Source: Spizellomyces punctatus DAOM BR117 (taxonomy: Eukaryota; Chytridiomycota; Chytridiomycetes; Spizellomycetales; Spizellomycetaceae). From it: 64,000 nucleotides of DNA. The stretch covers positions 885,510 through 949,509 of the forward strand of contig NW_015971547.1 of the NCBI RefSeq assembly GCF_000182565.1, read 5' to 3'. Positions 11,250 to 22,227 of this stretch are shown here, piece after piece; position 1 is the first letter of the stretch; each line of letters starts with the position of its first letter. The notes under the pieces are model-generated. The model ran no database searches. It was not told the DNA's origin and saw only the letters and a list, made by a program, of their open reading frames with translations. The translations under genes and the position numbers were made by a program.

Positions 11250-12397
11250 TCACAGCTCCTCCTCCAGATTCTCATAACACCCCTTGGTAATCCACCCAAA
11301 TGCAAAAGACAACCAAGAGACACTTGTTGATTGCACGGGTTGCAAAGGCTGGACCTTTGGTTGCGGGAGTGGTGGTAGGGCCTGTGTGAGGAGATAGTAG
11401 AAATCTAGAGGGGCGTCGGGGGGTGACTGCTTGGACAGTTGTTGAGAAAGGAGAAAGGGGCATTCATTGTCTTGTAGTGCTCTTGATTCTACAGACATCC
11501 TATCAGTGAGAGGCGTCGCACGCAAGGGGAAACTAAGATTGTGCGCAACGTACCATAATAAAGGTCGTCTTTGAGAGATGCCTCAATGGGTCCCTCATGT
11601 CGTACCATTGGGATGCCTCCCAAGACTTGCATCCGAGATTTCGCCACATCGCTGGAAATAATCCGATACTCATGTAAGAGATACGATCCATTCTCAATCT
11701 TGAATCGCGTTCTAAGCAAGTGTTTAACTTGGACGGTTGACAAGAAGGGTGCGCCGTAGATCTCGAACACCGGTCGTCCATTTGCTGCGCGATGGAGACA
11801 CGATGGTGGAGGATCGTCGTCAGAGTCAAAGAGGCTAGCAAGCTGTGTTAATATATTATCGGGGATCCCGGGGGTATGTCGAAACGAGCAACGGAGAGTC
11901 CACGCTGGATGGAATACGCGGAGCTGAACAGCGTGAGGTGAAACGGATGACTGTGAGGGAGTTTGGGCGGATTTAGGCGATGACGGTGGCGGTGGGGGTG
12001 GACGTAGAAATCGAGCGATTCGTGCGTGTGGGGGTATTATAACCTCAGCTTGCGAGAGAACCCGCAAGTCTTCCATAGTTCTAATTTCTGTACAAACATG
12101 AACATTGATGGGTTAGCCTTTGTAGGAAAACTCAACAACTCAACATTGACCACACTAACCTCCATTCCCAACCGATTTGACCACGGCCAATCTCAAATCT
12201 TCATCGAATCTTGTCTTTCTCCGCTCCTGCATCTCCTCCGCGACAAAGAACGCCTCCACGTCTTTCCATACGATGCCGAGCAAATCGCGCGCGGTTGTAG
12301 ATGAGGGGCGATATGGATACTGACGGATGCACCCGTCTGGAAGGAGGAGGGTTACGAACGAATCGGGTGTGGTTCTTGCCGGGTTGAAACCGAGCAT
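11250..12397 (-). CDS. Unknown protein with proline-rich linker, three exons
   Basis: Exons 12397..12160, 12087..11554 and 11488..11250 join in frame (phases 1 and 1) into 336 residues. The N-terminal part, beginning MLGFNPARTTPDSFV, could be a small beta-rich domain. A run of six prolines (RFLRPPPPPPSSP) separates it from a central ordered region. The last ~25 residues include a hydrophobic, aromatic patch (VSWLSFAFGWITKG). I do not recognise a family. The start is the first in-frame ATG; an upstream coding exon cannot be excluded. The third acceptor (CTGTAG) was chosen because the closer one gives an immediate stop. Confidence 0.6.
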
Positions 12398-13018
12398 CTG
12401 GGGGGCCACTGGTTGTGAAGGATGAGCAAGTGGAAGGAGCTGTCAGGAGTTGCTTGGGCTGAGGGGGACATTTAAATTCAGCGCCCAACGCGCCCGACTA
12501 AACCACAGCGCGCACCAGTGGAGTCTTTGCTGTATAAATAACACAACAATCTGATAAGATGATGGACGGCATTTAGCGATGCTTTGTTGATGCATCGTAG
12601 AGATCTCAATGAAATAGTAATGTCGCAACCAATGTCGCCATTGGGTTTCGATGATCCATTACGTCCGAAAGGCAACGGTTACGGGGAAGCTCATCGCATA
12701 TAAAAATAGTCTATTCTTTAGATGTCAAGAAGCTTTGGCAAAGCCTTAATTTACAAATAGCTTCCGTGTTCCATACTTCATTTGCCTGCAAACTTCCCCA
12801 CAACCCATCAAACTCACATTCAACACTAGCTTTGTGAAAACCTGAGCACACAGATTCTCTTCTCATATACTCATCCTTTGAGCAGCCTCGCCGAATAAGA
12901 AGGACCATCTTGTCAACAGAGTAAAACCTCCATCTTTGCACATTCCTCTTCCCCAGATCTCACCGAAGCCATCTGTTCATACCGAGTGTCTAACCACTGC
13001 CTGACCTTCGATCCAAAA
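12398..13018. other. Divergent intergenic region
   Basis: About 620 bp between two divergent genes, presumably holding both promoters. No coding potential supported. Confidence 0.4.
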
Positions 13019-13633
13019 ATGACCGTCGCTCAAGCCGAATTCGAAGCGTCGGAACAGCTTGTGCAGAGCACAGGCGAGAACGACACTGAACTCAACCCCA
13101 TCGAAAGCGAGACTGAAGCGAACAATCCACCTAACGGCACAAAGACCAAAAAGCGCGCTAAGCAATCGAGAAAGAAACAGGAGAATGGGGACGGTGATGT
13201 CGAGGTCAAGGAAAAAAAGACTAAAAAGCGTGCAACGGGTACCAAACGGCAGAACAGCAGAGTCAAATCAAGGGCGGAACCCAACGATGAAGATGCGGAT
13301 AATGGCGAAGGCAACCCCGATGCAGAGAAGGCCAAAGTGGGAAATAAAGTCAGAGCCAAGGTAGGTAGGAAACACCATATCATTAAGAACCCTCCTCAGA
13401 TCTAAATAAATCACTCCCTAAAGCCATTGTCCCAAGAAGAACGCGATATCCTCGAGGACATCATGGAATCTTTGAAAGGTCCAGTTCACTGGGAGACCAT
13501 CGCCAGAAAATTCAATAGCCACTTTGGACGTACGCCCGCCCAGTTGGGCCAGTTCTGGCGAAGCCAGACGTTTAAAAAGAGACATGAAGACAGAGAACAA
13601 CAAGAAGAAAGCCCTGAGGACAGTTCGATGTAA
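13019..13633 (+). CDS. Lysine-rich protein with C-terminal SANT/Myb-like domain
   Basis: Exon 1 13019..13360 and exon 2 13424..13633 join in phase 0 over a 63-bp intron (GTAGGT...CTAAAG), 183 residues. The first two thirds are charged and basic with repeated KKRA/KKQ clusters that look like nuclear localisation signals. Exon 2 encodes a helix-turn-helix-like segment (LSQEERDILEDIMES, VHWETIARKFNSHF, LGQFWRSQTFKKRH) resembling a SANT/Myb repeat with spaced aromatics. A nuclear DNA- or chromatin-binding role is inferred. The start is the first ATG in frame. Confidence 0.6.
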
Positions 13634-13936
13634 CCAGCACATGCGAGCAAATCGTGGACAATGATTCAGAGATTTGGGCCATCGAATCATAAGACGGGGC
13701 CGGTGGACTTTGGCACTAGTACATAGATTCCAACCAATTTAATCATAATTTTACTCAATTTAGGCACATGAATCAAAATGTGAACGTTAAGATACTTTAT
13801 ATAATAATGACACTTTACATCATTGTTCTCGAAACACTTTGAAACACTTTGAAACACTTTGAAACACTCCAATGCATTGGGCAAACACTTCAATAGCAGA
13901 GCTTCTGCATTCAAACACAACCTAAACATGTCTTTC
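13634..13936. other. Left flank of the gypsy element
   Basis: AT-rich spacer between the SANT-like gene and the 5' LTR, containing the 10-bp tandem repeat. The last five bases before the LTR (CTTTC) do not match those after the 3' LTR. Confidence 0.5.
13831..13868 (+). repeat. 10-bp tandem repeat GAAACACTTT
   Basis: Three perfect copies of GAAACACTTT and a partial fourth, about 70 bp left of the gypsy 5' LTR. Simple expansion. Confidence 0.8.
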
Positions 13937-14536
13937 TGTAACGACGAGGACGTCTTCGAGAGATCGCGAGTAAGCCCAAATCGGACGCGGGAAGCACGAA
14001 TCGCGTGACCAACTCCACCGATTGGGTTACCGCGACCGAAAAAACCGGTTCGGAGAATGGCAATTGGCGCATTAGATTTCAGCGTGCCTCGTACAACCTG
14101 TGGAGGCCCGAGCCAGTGCGGAAAAGGAAGAGATCGGTACCGCCACCAATAAATCAGTTGCGGTGCAGCGACACCCATTAGTTTAGTTTAGTTTAACAGT
14201 TTATCCAAGAATCTTGTATAAAAAGGATGTATTCAATAAAATAAGTCGGGGGCAGAAGCCGTAGCGACACAAAATCCCCATAACTCGCTTCTCAACTCCA
14301 ATCTTAGGTTAACAGGAACCTAACAGAGCGCTTCAACGGCCTGATCACCCGTACCGAAGCCTCTAAATCCTGCTCGGTTCACAACTAACCGACTCTCCTT
14401 GCCTCTCGCCCTCAAGTCGCTACCGACGCCCAAAGAAAGGATTTGGAGACTACGATTCCTAGTACGGACACCCACACAACCTGCTAGGAGACCCAAGTTG
14501 TCTTTACTGTAGTCTACCAACAAAAAATCCGTTACA
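13937..14536 (+). repeat. 5' LTR
   Basis: 600 bp, TG...CA ends. It contains a TATAAAAA (14217-14224) and AATAAA (14235-14240), placing U3/R on the left and U5 on the right. All seven differences from the 3' LTR lie between 14412 and 14508. Confidence 0.95.
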
Positions 14537-14554
14537 TGGTGGAGAAGCGCGACG
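14537..14554 (+). other. Candidate primer-binding site
   Basis: TGGTGGAGAAGCGCGACG directly follows the 5' LTR. It would pair with a tRNA 3' end finishing in CCA; the tRNA was not identified. Confidence 0.5.
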
Positions 14555-14691
14555 AACCGCCTTCCCCTCTCAAATTCAGCTGAAAACCTTATTCGGTCGT
14601 ACCGAAACTCTTGCGCAAACCGAGATCCGCTCAGGTAGCTACTCGGAAACCTTTTCTCTCGTTTCGGAGACAGAACTTCACGAAACCGAGA

Positions 14692-17600
14692 ATGATGCCG
14701 GTCGAACGCTCACCAACGCGAGGCCGCTCACCTGTGATCCAGACTCGTAGTCAGGGTCCTGCGGAGGACGTCGAAGTCCCTCCCGCAACACGCCCAAGGC
14801 GTTCAGGGACCACTTCCGTCGAACCGGAAGCCCCTAACTTGGCCACGATGGCCTCTGAAGTGGCAGCGTTAAAAGAAGACATTGCCCGCTCGACTGCTGC
14901 AACGCAGTTGGCAACTCAAAACCTTACGGAACAGCTTCATAGGCTTTCCGAACGTCAGACAGCGGCGGATGAGCGCCTCGCACGAGCCTTAGAAGCCCTA
15001 GCGCATCGCCCGCTGCCTGAACAACCTCCCATAGCACGAGCTACAAGAGAACGGTCCGCAACCCCGTGGGAAACGGCGGACACACCAAGGGAGCGTACCG
15101 AACCAAGTTTTTCAGGTGCGGTGCCTCCAATCCAAGTGCCAGCGGCCCCGTGGGCCAGCGACACCAAGGTCGATTCCTTGAAAGCAAAGGACGTACCCGA
15201 GTTTACGGGCAGAAGAAACCAAGACGTTGAAGAATGGCTTAACAAAGTCCAACTTCTTCAAAACGTTAGCGCAACGTCGGATGCCAGGATGGTACAGCTC
15301 CTACCAGCCATGATAGCCGAGAAAACCCCTGCTGACGCTTGGTTTTACACTCTGGAAGCCCAGGAAACTCGCTCATGGACCTGGAAAAGGTGGAAAGAGG
15401 AACTGCTTCGAGAGTTCCGAGATCCCCTAACCGAGTCCAAGCGCAAAACCGAATATGTGCGCTGCCATGCGAACCCCAAAGAATTTCGCAGCTTTCTCGC
15501 GTTCATCGACCACAAAACTCATCTCCGGCGCCTCGCTTATGGCGACCGGGCAAACATAGAATGTCCCGCTGACCAGCATTTCGACCTAATAGTCGAACAA
15601 TTGCCCAGCGACATCCAAATCATGGTCAAATCCTGTAACGTCACGAACCTGACCAAATTAAAAGACTTCCTGCGCCTTTATTTCGGCTCTGATGACACCA
15701 GAAAACGAGACCCTTGCTACAGCGGTGCTGCAGAAGCTCAGAAGAAGTCACAAAAGACCGGAACCGACAAAGGCCCTAAGCAGACGGCTCCGCATAAAAC
15801 CGGAAACCCCGAAAAGGGTCGCGATGGTCCTCAGAAGATGGTTCCGGACCCCAACAAGGAACCACCGGCACCCTGCAAATTCTGTCAGAAAAAGCATTGG
15901 AATGTTTTCTGCTGGCAGAACCCGAACCGAAAAGATCCTGAAGATGGAAAGAAAGGACCATATGGAGCACCCATGCCCTCAGGTTGGAAACCCAAACAGG
16001 AATCGAAGAAGGCGTACATAGTGGAGCTGGACTCGACGTCCGCTACCACCGAGACTCTTTTTTCGGCTTCGGAACTGGAAAGAACGGAAGCCGCTAATCA
16101 AGGATTCCACACCATCGGGTTCTTTCATTCACCCAAGCACTCGGAATCAACAATTTTGATGACCGCACCTCTTTCCAAGGTCACGGTGACCAAGGAAGAG
16201 GACCCCCGCACGCCCACGCAGGGCTGGGACCGAGTCTGGGACAACATAGCCATCATCTGGGGCACCCCGCAAGTGGCTCTGATGATGGGCAACAACCCCC
16301 GCGCGCTCAGCTTCTTCGCCAAAGAACCGAAGCGAGGCGCCGGGCACCTCGGGAACGACCCCTACGCAGTCGCGTGGAGTTCCCACCACCTCTACATCGC
16401 TGCCGCAGCCGAAGCTGACAAGGATCGAATCCTGCGAAAGGTCCGAGAAGACGGTACCCCTCGTTTGATTCTCCTTGCCTGGATAAAGCTCGACGAGCGC
16501 GAGAAATTCTTGATGTGGAGCTCTGAAGATCCTGTTATCTTTGATGCGTACGCCAACCTGCAACTGGTGGCATTTCTCCTGACAGGCAATATCGTTCGCT
16601 CAGACTATTATTATCGTCGCGGAAACCCCAAATTTCGGCACGTTAAAGACCATCCACGTCTCCAAAGACACGAAGAGAGCGAACGGACGCGTATAGTCAT
16701 GCTGGCTATCGAACAAGTTGCTCGCCAGAATAAAACAACAAAACCACAAAACGACAAAACTAGAGAACACTTTGAGAGTGTGATCAAGGCTACGGAAGCA
16801 ACAATTAACGACATCGCGCCCCATTTCGAGATCGCGGTGCCTTCTATCAACGCCTTCTACTCAGTAGATTTAGGCGATGTACTCAAAAGCCAGACTAAGA
16901 CCCAAACGCAGCCTTGCTGGACGCTAGCCGTCATCGCGCAGCTCTGGGCACCTGTGGTACTAGACACAGGGGCCTGCGAGTCTCTGATTTCCGACACGTA
17001 CCAAGGCCTTCTGTTCTCCGAAACCGATTTGCAGGATGCGGAAACGATGGCTTTCAACGGCATTGGTGGACGTATCTCATCTACCAAGACAGTATGCCTC
17101 GAAACTTCCCTCAGAGGCCGCGGCGGAGAATACCTGACTTTCCGCGCCTACTTTCGGGTCATCGCGTACGGGAAACCTCTCATCATCCTAGCCAACGACG
17201 TTTTGGGACATTTGAAACTCCAAACCTTGGTTCAGGAACCCCCGTTACCCAGTTTCGCGGTGACGCTCAAGAATCCAGACATCCTTATCCCCTGCTCCAT
17301 AACGGATGAGCTGGACACCGATCACATGCGCGGCACGCCATACAAGACCAAGCAGGGTGAATTCATGAAGGATGTGTCAATGCCACGGCTGACCAAAGCC
17401 AAAGCTCAGAAGTCTAGATTAACCATGTTAATCACGGGACAGACGCGCGTGGCAGCCCAAACTTTTCTCATCGAAAACCCTCTTGAGGCCACCGCTGCTA
17501 GCTCAACGGTCCCGTTAGGCCTCAAACTGTCCACCGCGACCCATAATTCGGTTGCGGACCCCGAAGAGAACATTTCCAAAGAAGAATGGCAGACACTTCG

Positions 17601-20600
17601 GAACAAATGGAACCTCGACTCTACGGAGAGGGCTCCAGGGGCCTTCGAAGCCCAATTAAAAGACGCGGAACGTTTCCACGTCGATCTCAAGCGACCCAAA
17701 CCCGTGGTCTGGGCCCTAATCAACATTCTACGACACTTCCATCAAGCCTTCAGCTATGAGGGTCATCTCATAGGGAACTACACCAAGATTCCTTATGCGC
17801 CTCGATTTATCTCGGCTCCGCCACCCCTTTCGAGGCCACGGTCGTACTCTCCGTTGGAGCGGACAGCCCTCGAGACGGAGCGAGACACCATGATGGGGCT
17901 TCAGAGGTGGAAACGAACCACCGAAGTAACCTTCGCCAGCGATCCTGTTATCATTCGCTATGCAGACAAACCCCCGCGCGTAGCCTTCGACTATCGCCGA
18001 GCCAACGACTGCATGGCCTGGGATCCATATCCCTTTCCCATCATGCTCGACATCCTGAACTGGATCGTCGCAGTCCCATTCCGATACATATCGGGAGGTG
18101 ACGCAAACAAAGGATTCTACCAAATCGCCATCACCGATGCGTCGGTACGCAAATGGCTCGCGCTCAGACTCCATGACGGCATCTACGAACCACTCTTTAT
18201 GCCCTTCGGACCCAAGACTGCCCCCTCGCACTTCTGTCGGGTGATGGACGACACCTTGGGTCCCTCCAAATGGCGAAATATCAACAACTTCGTCGACGAT
18301 ATCCACACACGAGTGGAGACAGCCGCGGAAGCCCTAGACGCCATCGCGGACTGGCTCGACCGCTTTTCCAGAGCCAAACTCACCCTAAGACTCGACAAGT
18401 GTCAATGGCTCTTTCACCAGCTCACGGCCCTCGGTTTCGTTGCCTCCTCTCAGGGTCTCGCTACCGATCCAGACAAGGTCGCAACCATAGTCGATTGGCC
18501 ACAACCCAAATTCATAGGTGACCTATGGTCATTCGTGGGTCTCCTAGGGTTCTACGCCCAATTCATTTCTCGCTACGCGGAACTCGTCCGACCCCTGCAA
18601 GACGCTATCCAAGAGGGCGTTCGCGAATACCGAGACCTTAAAAAGGGTCGCGCTGACCCGAAGAAAGGCGCTGAAAAGCTCAATTCACCATCCATGCTCG
18701 ACACGGCGGTGGCCCCTACAATCACAGCCACCGGAGCCCGATTTGAGGTTTCGCAACATCCGAAATCTAGCTCCTCAGACCTACCGGCGGTCAATCTACG
18801 CCAATCATCGCTGGCGGACTTACCCATTGACCCCTTTTGTGTCGGACGCCTTGCTCGCAAGCGCCCCGACCAAGGTCTGCGCAGATTTATCGCGAAGCGT
18901 GAAGTTTCATGGACCGATTCCCGAAACTCTGCCTTCGCAGCCGCCAAGCAGGCTCTGACAACAGCTCCAGTGCTCGCGGCACCCAGAAAAGGGTTCCCCT
19001 ACACCCTTCACAGTGACGCTTCCTACACAGCGTTTAATGTCACGCTCGAACAGTTACAGCCGGATGCTTCTAAACGCCCGCTGTGCTACCATTCCCGAGG
19101 CACCACCACCTCGGAAAAGAAGGCCCCCCCCGTCGAACTCGAGGCCGGATGCCTCATTTGGGGCCTCGGAAAACTCCGCCCATACCTCGAAGGCCTGCCT
19201 TTCACGGTCATTACCGATCACCGAGCTCTTTTGTGGCTCGCCAAATACAAAGGCGAGAACCGAAAGCTCCTCCGCTGGGCCCTCGATCTTAGTTACTGGT
19301 CCGAATGGATGACAATCGTACACAAACCAGGACGCTTCCACATAGTCGCTGATACACTTTCGCGGCTACTTGGCGCGGAAACTCTTCTTTGCTCTACCGC
19401 GACCGAAATATGGGTGTCGGAACGCAAAGGACGACGGCCGCGCACCCCGCCAGCCGGTCCCGCACCCTCCTCAACACTGGCAGATGCCATCTTTCGTTTG
19501 GCGTTACAGCCCGCACTCATCACCGCCATCCGCGCTGGCCTCACCGGCCCGCTCCACCCCATCGCCCAACAGGCCCGCACCCTTCTATGGGAGACCAGCC
19601 CCGACACGTACACTACCGCCGACACGCGCTTTCTTCAGGACTGGCAACGTGCAGATAACCTGCTGTGGCACCGTTTTTCAGTCTCCGAAGACCTTTGGCG
19701 CCTTTACGTGCCCCCTGCTTGCACCCCTGAGGTGCGCAAGCTTTTTCACGAGGGGGGAGGACACTTCGGATTCGAAAGAACCTACGCTAGAGCTGCAGCG
19801 CAAGTCTGGTGGCCGAAAATGGCACAAGATTTCAGAAAACACTGCGCAGGATGTGAAACCTGTCAACGCTCAAAAAGGGTACCGCAACTGATTCCGGGGT
19901 TGCTGAAACCCATACCACCAGCTCCGGGACGCTGGACAGTCATCACGACTGACTTCGTAACCAAGCTCCCACTTACTTCCAGAGGGTACGACGCCTTTTG
20001 GTTAATAGCATGTAAATGCTCAAAGAGGATCCACGTATGGCCCCTCAAGAGCACTGCGACAGCTATTCAGGTCGCGGAACTCTTTATAGAGCGCTACGTC
20101 CCATTGCACGGCATCCCGGAGACCATTATCTCGGACCGCGACTCCAAATTTACGAGTCGATTTTGGCAGGAGGTCTGCAAAAACCTAAAGATTAATCAAG
20201 AGCTCACCACAGCCTACCACCCTCAAGGTGATGGACAATCAGAAAGAGACAACGCAACGGTCTTGCAGGTCCTTACCACAATGGTCAACACCCGATTAGA
20301 TGACTGGGACACCTTTCTTCCGGTTGCGGAATTCATTATCAACGATACGGTACACGAGGCGACAAAAATGACGCGATTCAGAATGGACCTAGGCTATGAG
20401 CCCCACAATCCACTGGCGGACATCGTCGAAAGGCCGTCAGAAACCAGAAATGCAGATGCGGAGGAGCTCTGTAAACACCTCGGCGACCTAAACATCCTTA
20501 TCCGAGATCTGATGATCGAAGCCCAGGATTCGCAGAAAAGATATTACGATTTATCGCGACGACATTTGGAGTTCCGGAGAGGAGATAAGGTGCTTCTGAG

Positions 20601-22170
20601 CACGAAAAACCTAGCAGGGTATGAGTCCAAGATCGCTCCGAAATGGCTGGGACCAGTCACGGTGACCGACTGTAACCCTCTCCGCGACAACTACGAGTTA
20701 AAACTGCCAGACAAGATGAGACGACTTCATCCATGGTTTCACATATCGAAATTACGTCCGTACCAGAAGCCTGTCGACGCCGAAACTGAGGAAAAGGTCG
20801 CGGAAGCACAAGCGGAGGATTCCGACGCTTCAGATGGCGAGTTTGAAGTGGAAGCGATAGTAGACCATCGAACCAGGCGCGGAAAACGTCAATTTCGAAT
20901 ACGTTGGTCCGGATACCCACCCCATGAGGATACCTGGGAACCAGAGGAAGCCCTAACAGAGGCTTCCGAAGCCTTAGAAGAGTACTGGAGATCCAGAGCT
21001 CCCACTAGCGCGCTAGTAGAGGACTCTTTGGTAGTCAGCCTTGCAGGCGACGCCCCGGAAGATACGGCTTATGCTTCCGACCACCAATGCTTCGCGGTTT
21101 ATCCGGACGATAGCTCACGTGATAATCACGCCCTCTCACCAGAAAGAAAACCAGTTTCGCGTGGCTTACCTCACCAGTCGAGAACGCCACACCAAGCCTC
21201 CCGATCACGCTTACGCGCGTCCGAGCTGTCAAAATCAGCCGGCGACGACCTTAAAAGGACGCCCCTGCACGCTCCCCCTCTTTTTTCTTCTTCAACCGCC
21301 CACGACCTACTTCCCTTACACACTCACTCTGCTTCGCAAACCCCTTCTATCGACACCGAAACTAAAACTTCCATTTCTAACACAATGAACACCGATCTCA
21401 GAGGACAAGCAGGAGTGAGCGTACCCTCCACGTACATGTCCGGCTACCCTTGGGAGGAAGACTCGGGCGACTTCGAGGCCGAGGGCGTGCTGGATCGCCT
21501 TGGGGTTGCGATCGCTACCTGGGTTCACTCCTGGGTTCATCAGCTTCGGACCAACCCCAACGCGCCGCTGCAGACTCCAGGGCATGAGTTTTGGCTGGGA
21601 GTCGACGCTCCGAAACCTTACGCGGTGGGCCAGCCCCTCACAAACCACATCGCGGACCCCTACAGCAAGGCCACCGATGGTGGTGAAGCAGCGGTCGGAA
21701 TAGTTGCTGACGCGAAAAAACCCGGAAAAAGAGGGCGCCCAGCTCCGTGCGCCGCTTGGCTCGACCGCGGGGTTCCCCAACACGAGGCGGGAAGCCGAAA
21801 AACGGCTCCGTTCACCGATTGGCCGAACGACGACGCCCACGAGTTTGCGTCCGCCGTCATTGAAGCAGCTAGGACGGTGCTCCTAAGGACGGCGAACGCA
21901 GCGGAAGCCTCTGCAAGGCTCACCAGACCCCGACATCACGAGCACGCGGAGTACCATTTCCGCGCGACAAACCTGAAAAGGGCCGCGGAGACCTTTACGG
22001 CCCTCTACGTAACCAGAACTGGCCCCGACGTGACCCCGGGTACCATCGTTCGTACCGCAACAGATCAAATCTGGTTTTGTTGCAACGTCGGTGGCCGTGC
22101 CAGTATCATCTGGGTCGTGAACCAAGATGCAGATGAAGCGGACCCCACAGATCCGGTACCGACCTGGTAA
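14692..22170 (+). CDS. Gag-Pol polyprotein (Ty3/gypsy, chromodomain) with extra domains
   Basis: An uninterrupted frame of about 2492 residues from the first in-frame ATG. Gag-like helical region near 15180-15720. Zinc knuckle C-X2-C-X3-H-X4-C at 15874-15912. A ~280-residue block of unknown fold precedes the aspartic protease motif DTG (16963-16971). Reverse transcriptase has FVDD (18289-18300). RNase H covers about 18990-19370. Integrase has an HHCC finger (19747-19870) and a DDE core (TTDF, SDRDSKF, QSERDN). The chromodomain lies near 20838-20995 with RIRWSGY and DTWEP. About 390 residues follow it without known homology by eye. Gag and Pol share one frame, so their ratio would depend on proteolysis. 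The frame has no stops or frameshifts. Confidence 0.93.
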   Translation: MMPVERSPTRGRSPVIQTRSQGPAEDVEVPPATRPRRSGTTSVEPEAPNLATMASEVAALKEDIARSTAATQLATQNLTEQLHRLSERQTAADERLARALEALAHRPLPEQPPIARATRERSATPWETADTPRERTEPSFSGAVPPIQVPAAPWASDTKVDSLKAKDVPEFTGRRNQDVEEWLNKVQLLQNVSATSDARMVQLLPAMIAEKTPADAWFYTLEAQETRSWTWKRWKEELLREFRDPLTESKRKTEYVRCHANPKEFRSFLAFIDHKTHLRRLAYGDRANIECPADQHFDLIVEQLPSDIQIMVKSCNVTNLTKLKDFLRLYFGSDDTRKRDPCYSGAAEAQKKSQKTGTDKGPKQTAPHKTGNPEKGRDGPQKMVPDPNKEPPAPCKFCQKKHWNVFCWQNPNRKDPEDGKKGPYGAPMPSGWKPKQESKKAYIVELDSTSATTETLFSASELERTEAANQGFHTIGFFHSPKHSESTILMTAPLSKVTVTKEEDPRTPTQGWDRVWDNIAIIWGTPQVALMMGNNPRALSFFAKEPKRGAGHLGNDPYAVAWSSHHLYIAAAAEADKDRILRKVREDGTPRLILLAWIKLDEREKFLMWSSEDPVIFDAYANLQLVAFLLTGNIVRSDYYYRRGNPKFRHVKDHPRLQRHEESERTRIVMLAIEQVARQNKTTKPQNDKTREHFESVIKATEATINDIAPHFEIAVPSINAFYSVDLGDVLKSQTKTQTQPCWTLAVIAQLWAPVVLDTGACESLISDTYQGLLFSETDLQDAETMAFNGIGGRISSTKTVCLETSLRGRGGEYLTFRAYFRVIAYGKPLIILANDVLGHLKLQTLVQEPPLPSFAVTLKNPDILIPCSITDELDTDHMRGTPYKTKQGEFMKDVSMPRLTKAKAQKSRLTMLITGQTRVAAQTFLIENPLEATAASSTVPLGLKLSTATHNSVADPEENISKEEWQTLRNKWNLDSTERAPGAFEAQLKDAERFHVDLKRPKPVVWALINILRHFHQAFSYEGHLIGNYTKIPYAPRFISAPPPLSRPRSYSPLERTALETERDTMMGLQRWKRTTEVTFASDPVIIRYADKPPRVAFDYRRANDCMAWDPYPFPIMLDILNWIVAVPFRYISGGDANKGFYQIAITDASVRKWLALRLHDGIYEPLFMPFGPKTAPSHFCRVMDDTLGPSKWRNINNFVDDIHTRVETAAEALDAIADWLDRFSRAKLTLRLDKCQWLFHQLTALGFVASSQGLATDPDKVATIVDWPQPKFIGDLWSFVGLLGFYAQFISRYAELVRPLQDAIQEGVREYRDLKKGRADPKKGAEKLNSPSMLDTAVAPTITATGARFEVSQHPKSSSSDLPAVNLRQSSLADLPIDPFCVGRLARKRPDQGLRRFIAKREVSWTDSRNSAFAAAKQALTTAPVLAAPRKGFPYTLHSDASYTAFNVTLEQLQPDASKRPLCYHSRGTTTSEKKAPPVELEAGCLIWGLGKLRPYLEGLPFTVITDHRALLWLAKYKGENRKLLRWALDLSYWSEWMTIVHKPGRFHIVADTLSRLLGAETLLCSTATEIWVSERKGRRPRTPPAGPAPSSTLADAIFRLALQPALITAIRAGLTGPLHPIAQQARTLLWETSPDTYTTADTRFLQDWQRADNLLWHRFSVSEDLWRLYVPPACTPEVRKLFHEGGGHFGFERTYARAAAQVWWPKMAQDFRKHCAGCETCQRSKRVPQLIPGLLKPIPPAPGRWTVITTDFVTKLPLTSRGYDAFWLIACKCSKRIHVWPLKSTATAIQVAELFIERYVPLHGIPETIISDRDSKFTSRFWQEVCKNLKINQELTTAYHPQGDGQSERDNATVLQVLTTMVNTRLDDWDTFLPVAEFIINDTVHEATKMTRFRMDLGYEPHNPLADIVERPSETRNADAEELCKHLGDLNILIRDLMIEAQDSQKRYYDLSRRHLEFRRGDKVLLSTKNLAGYESKIAPKWLGPVTVTDCNPLRDNYELKLPDKMRRLHPWFHISKLRPYQKPVDAETEEKVAEAQAEDSDASDGEFEVEAIVDHRTRRGKRQFRIRWSGYPPHEDTWEPEEALTEASEALEEYWRSRAPTSALVEDSLVVSLAGDAPEDTAYASDHQCFAVYPDDSSRDNHALSPERKPVSRGLPHQSRTPHQASRSRLRASELSKSAGDDLKRTPLHAPPLFSSSTAHDLLPLHTHSASQTPSIDTETKTSISNTMNTDLRGQAGVSVPSTYMSGYPWEEDSGDFEAEGVLDRLGVAIATWVHSWVHQLRTNPNAPLQTPGHEFWLGVDAPKPYAVGQPLTNHIADPYSKATDGGEAAVGIVADAKKPGKRGRPAPCAAWLDRGVPQHEAGSRKTAPFTDWPNDDAHEFASAVIEAARTVLLRTANAAEASARLTRPRHHEHAEYHFRATNLKRAAETFTALYVTRTGPDVTPGTIVRTATDQIWFCCNVGGRASIIWVVNQDADEADPTDPVPTW

Positions 22171-22227
22171 TTGACGTCCCAACACCCCCGCTCGGAGCGC
22201 CGGTGCGTTGGCTCTTCAAAGGGGGGA

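Noticed and set aside
13709..13716. GGCACTAG left of the gypsy element, inverse of the CTAGTGCC found in both tRNA-like repeats
   Set aside because: Eight bases only; too short to claim a third copy or an inverted terminal repeat of the Fanzor unit.
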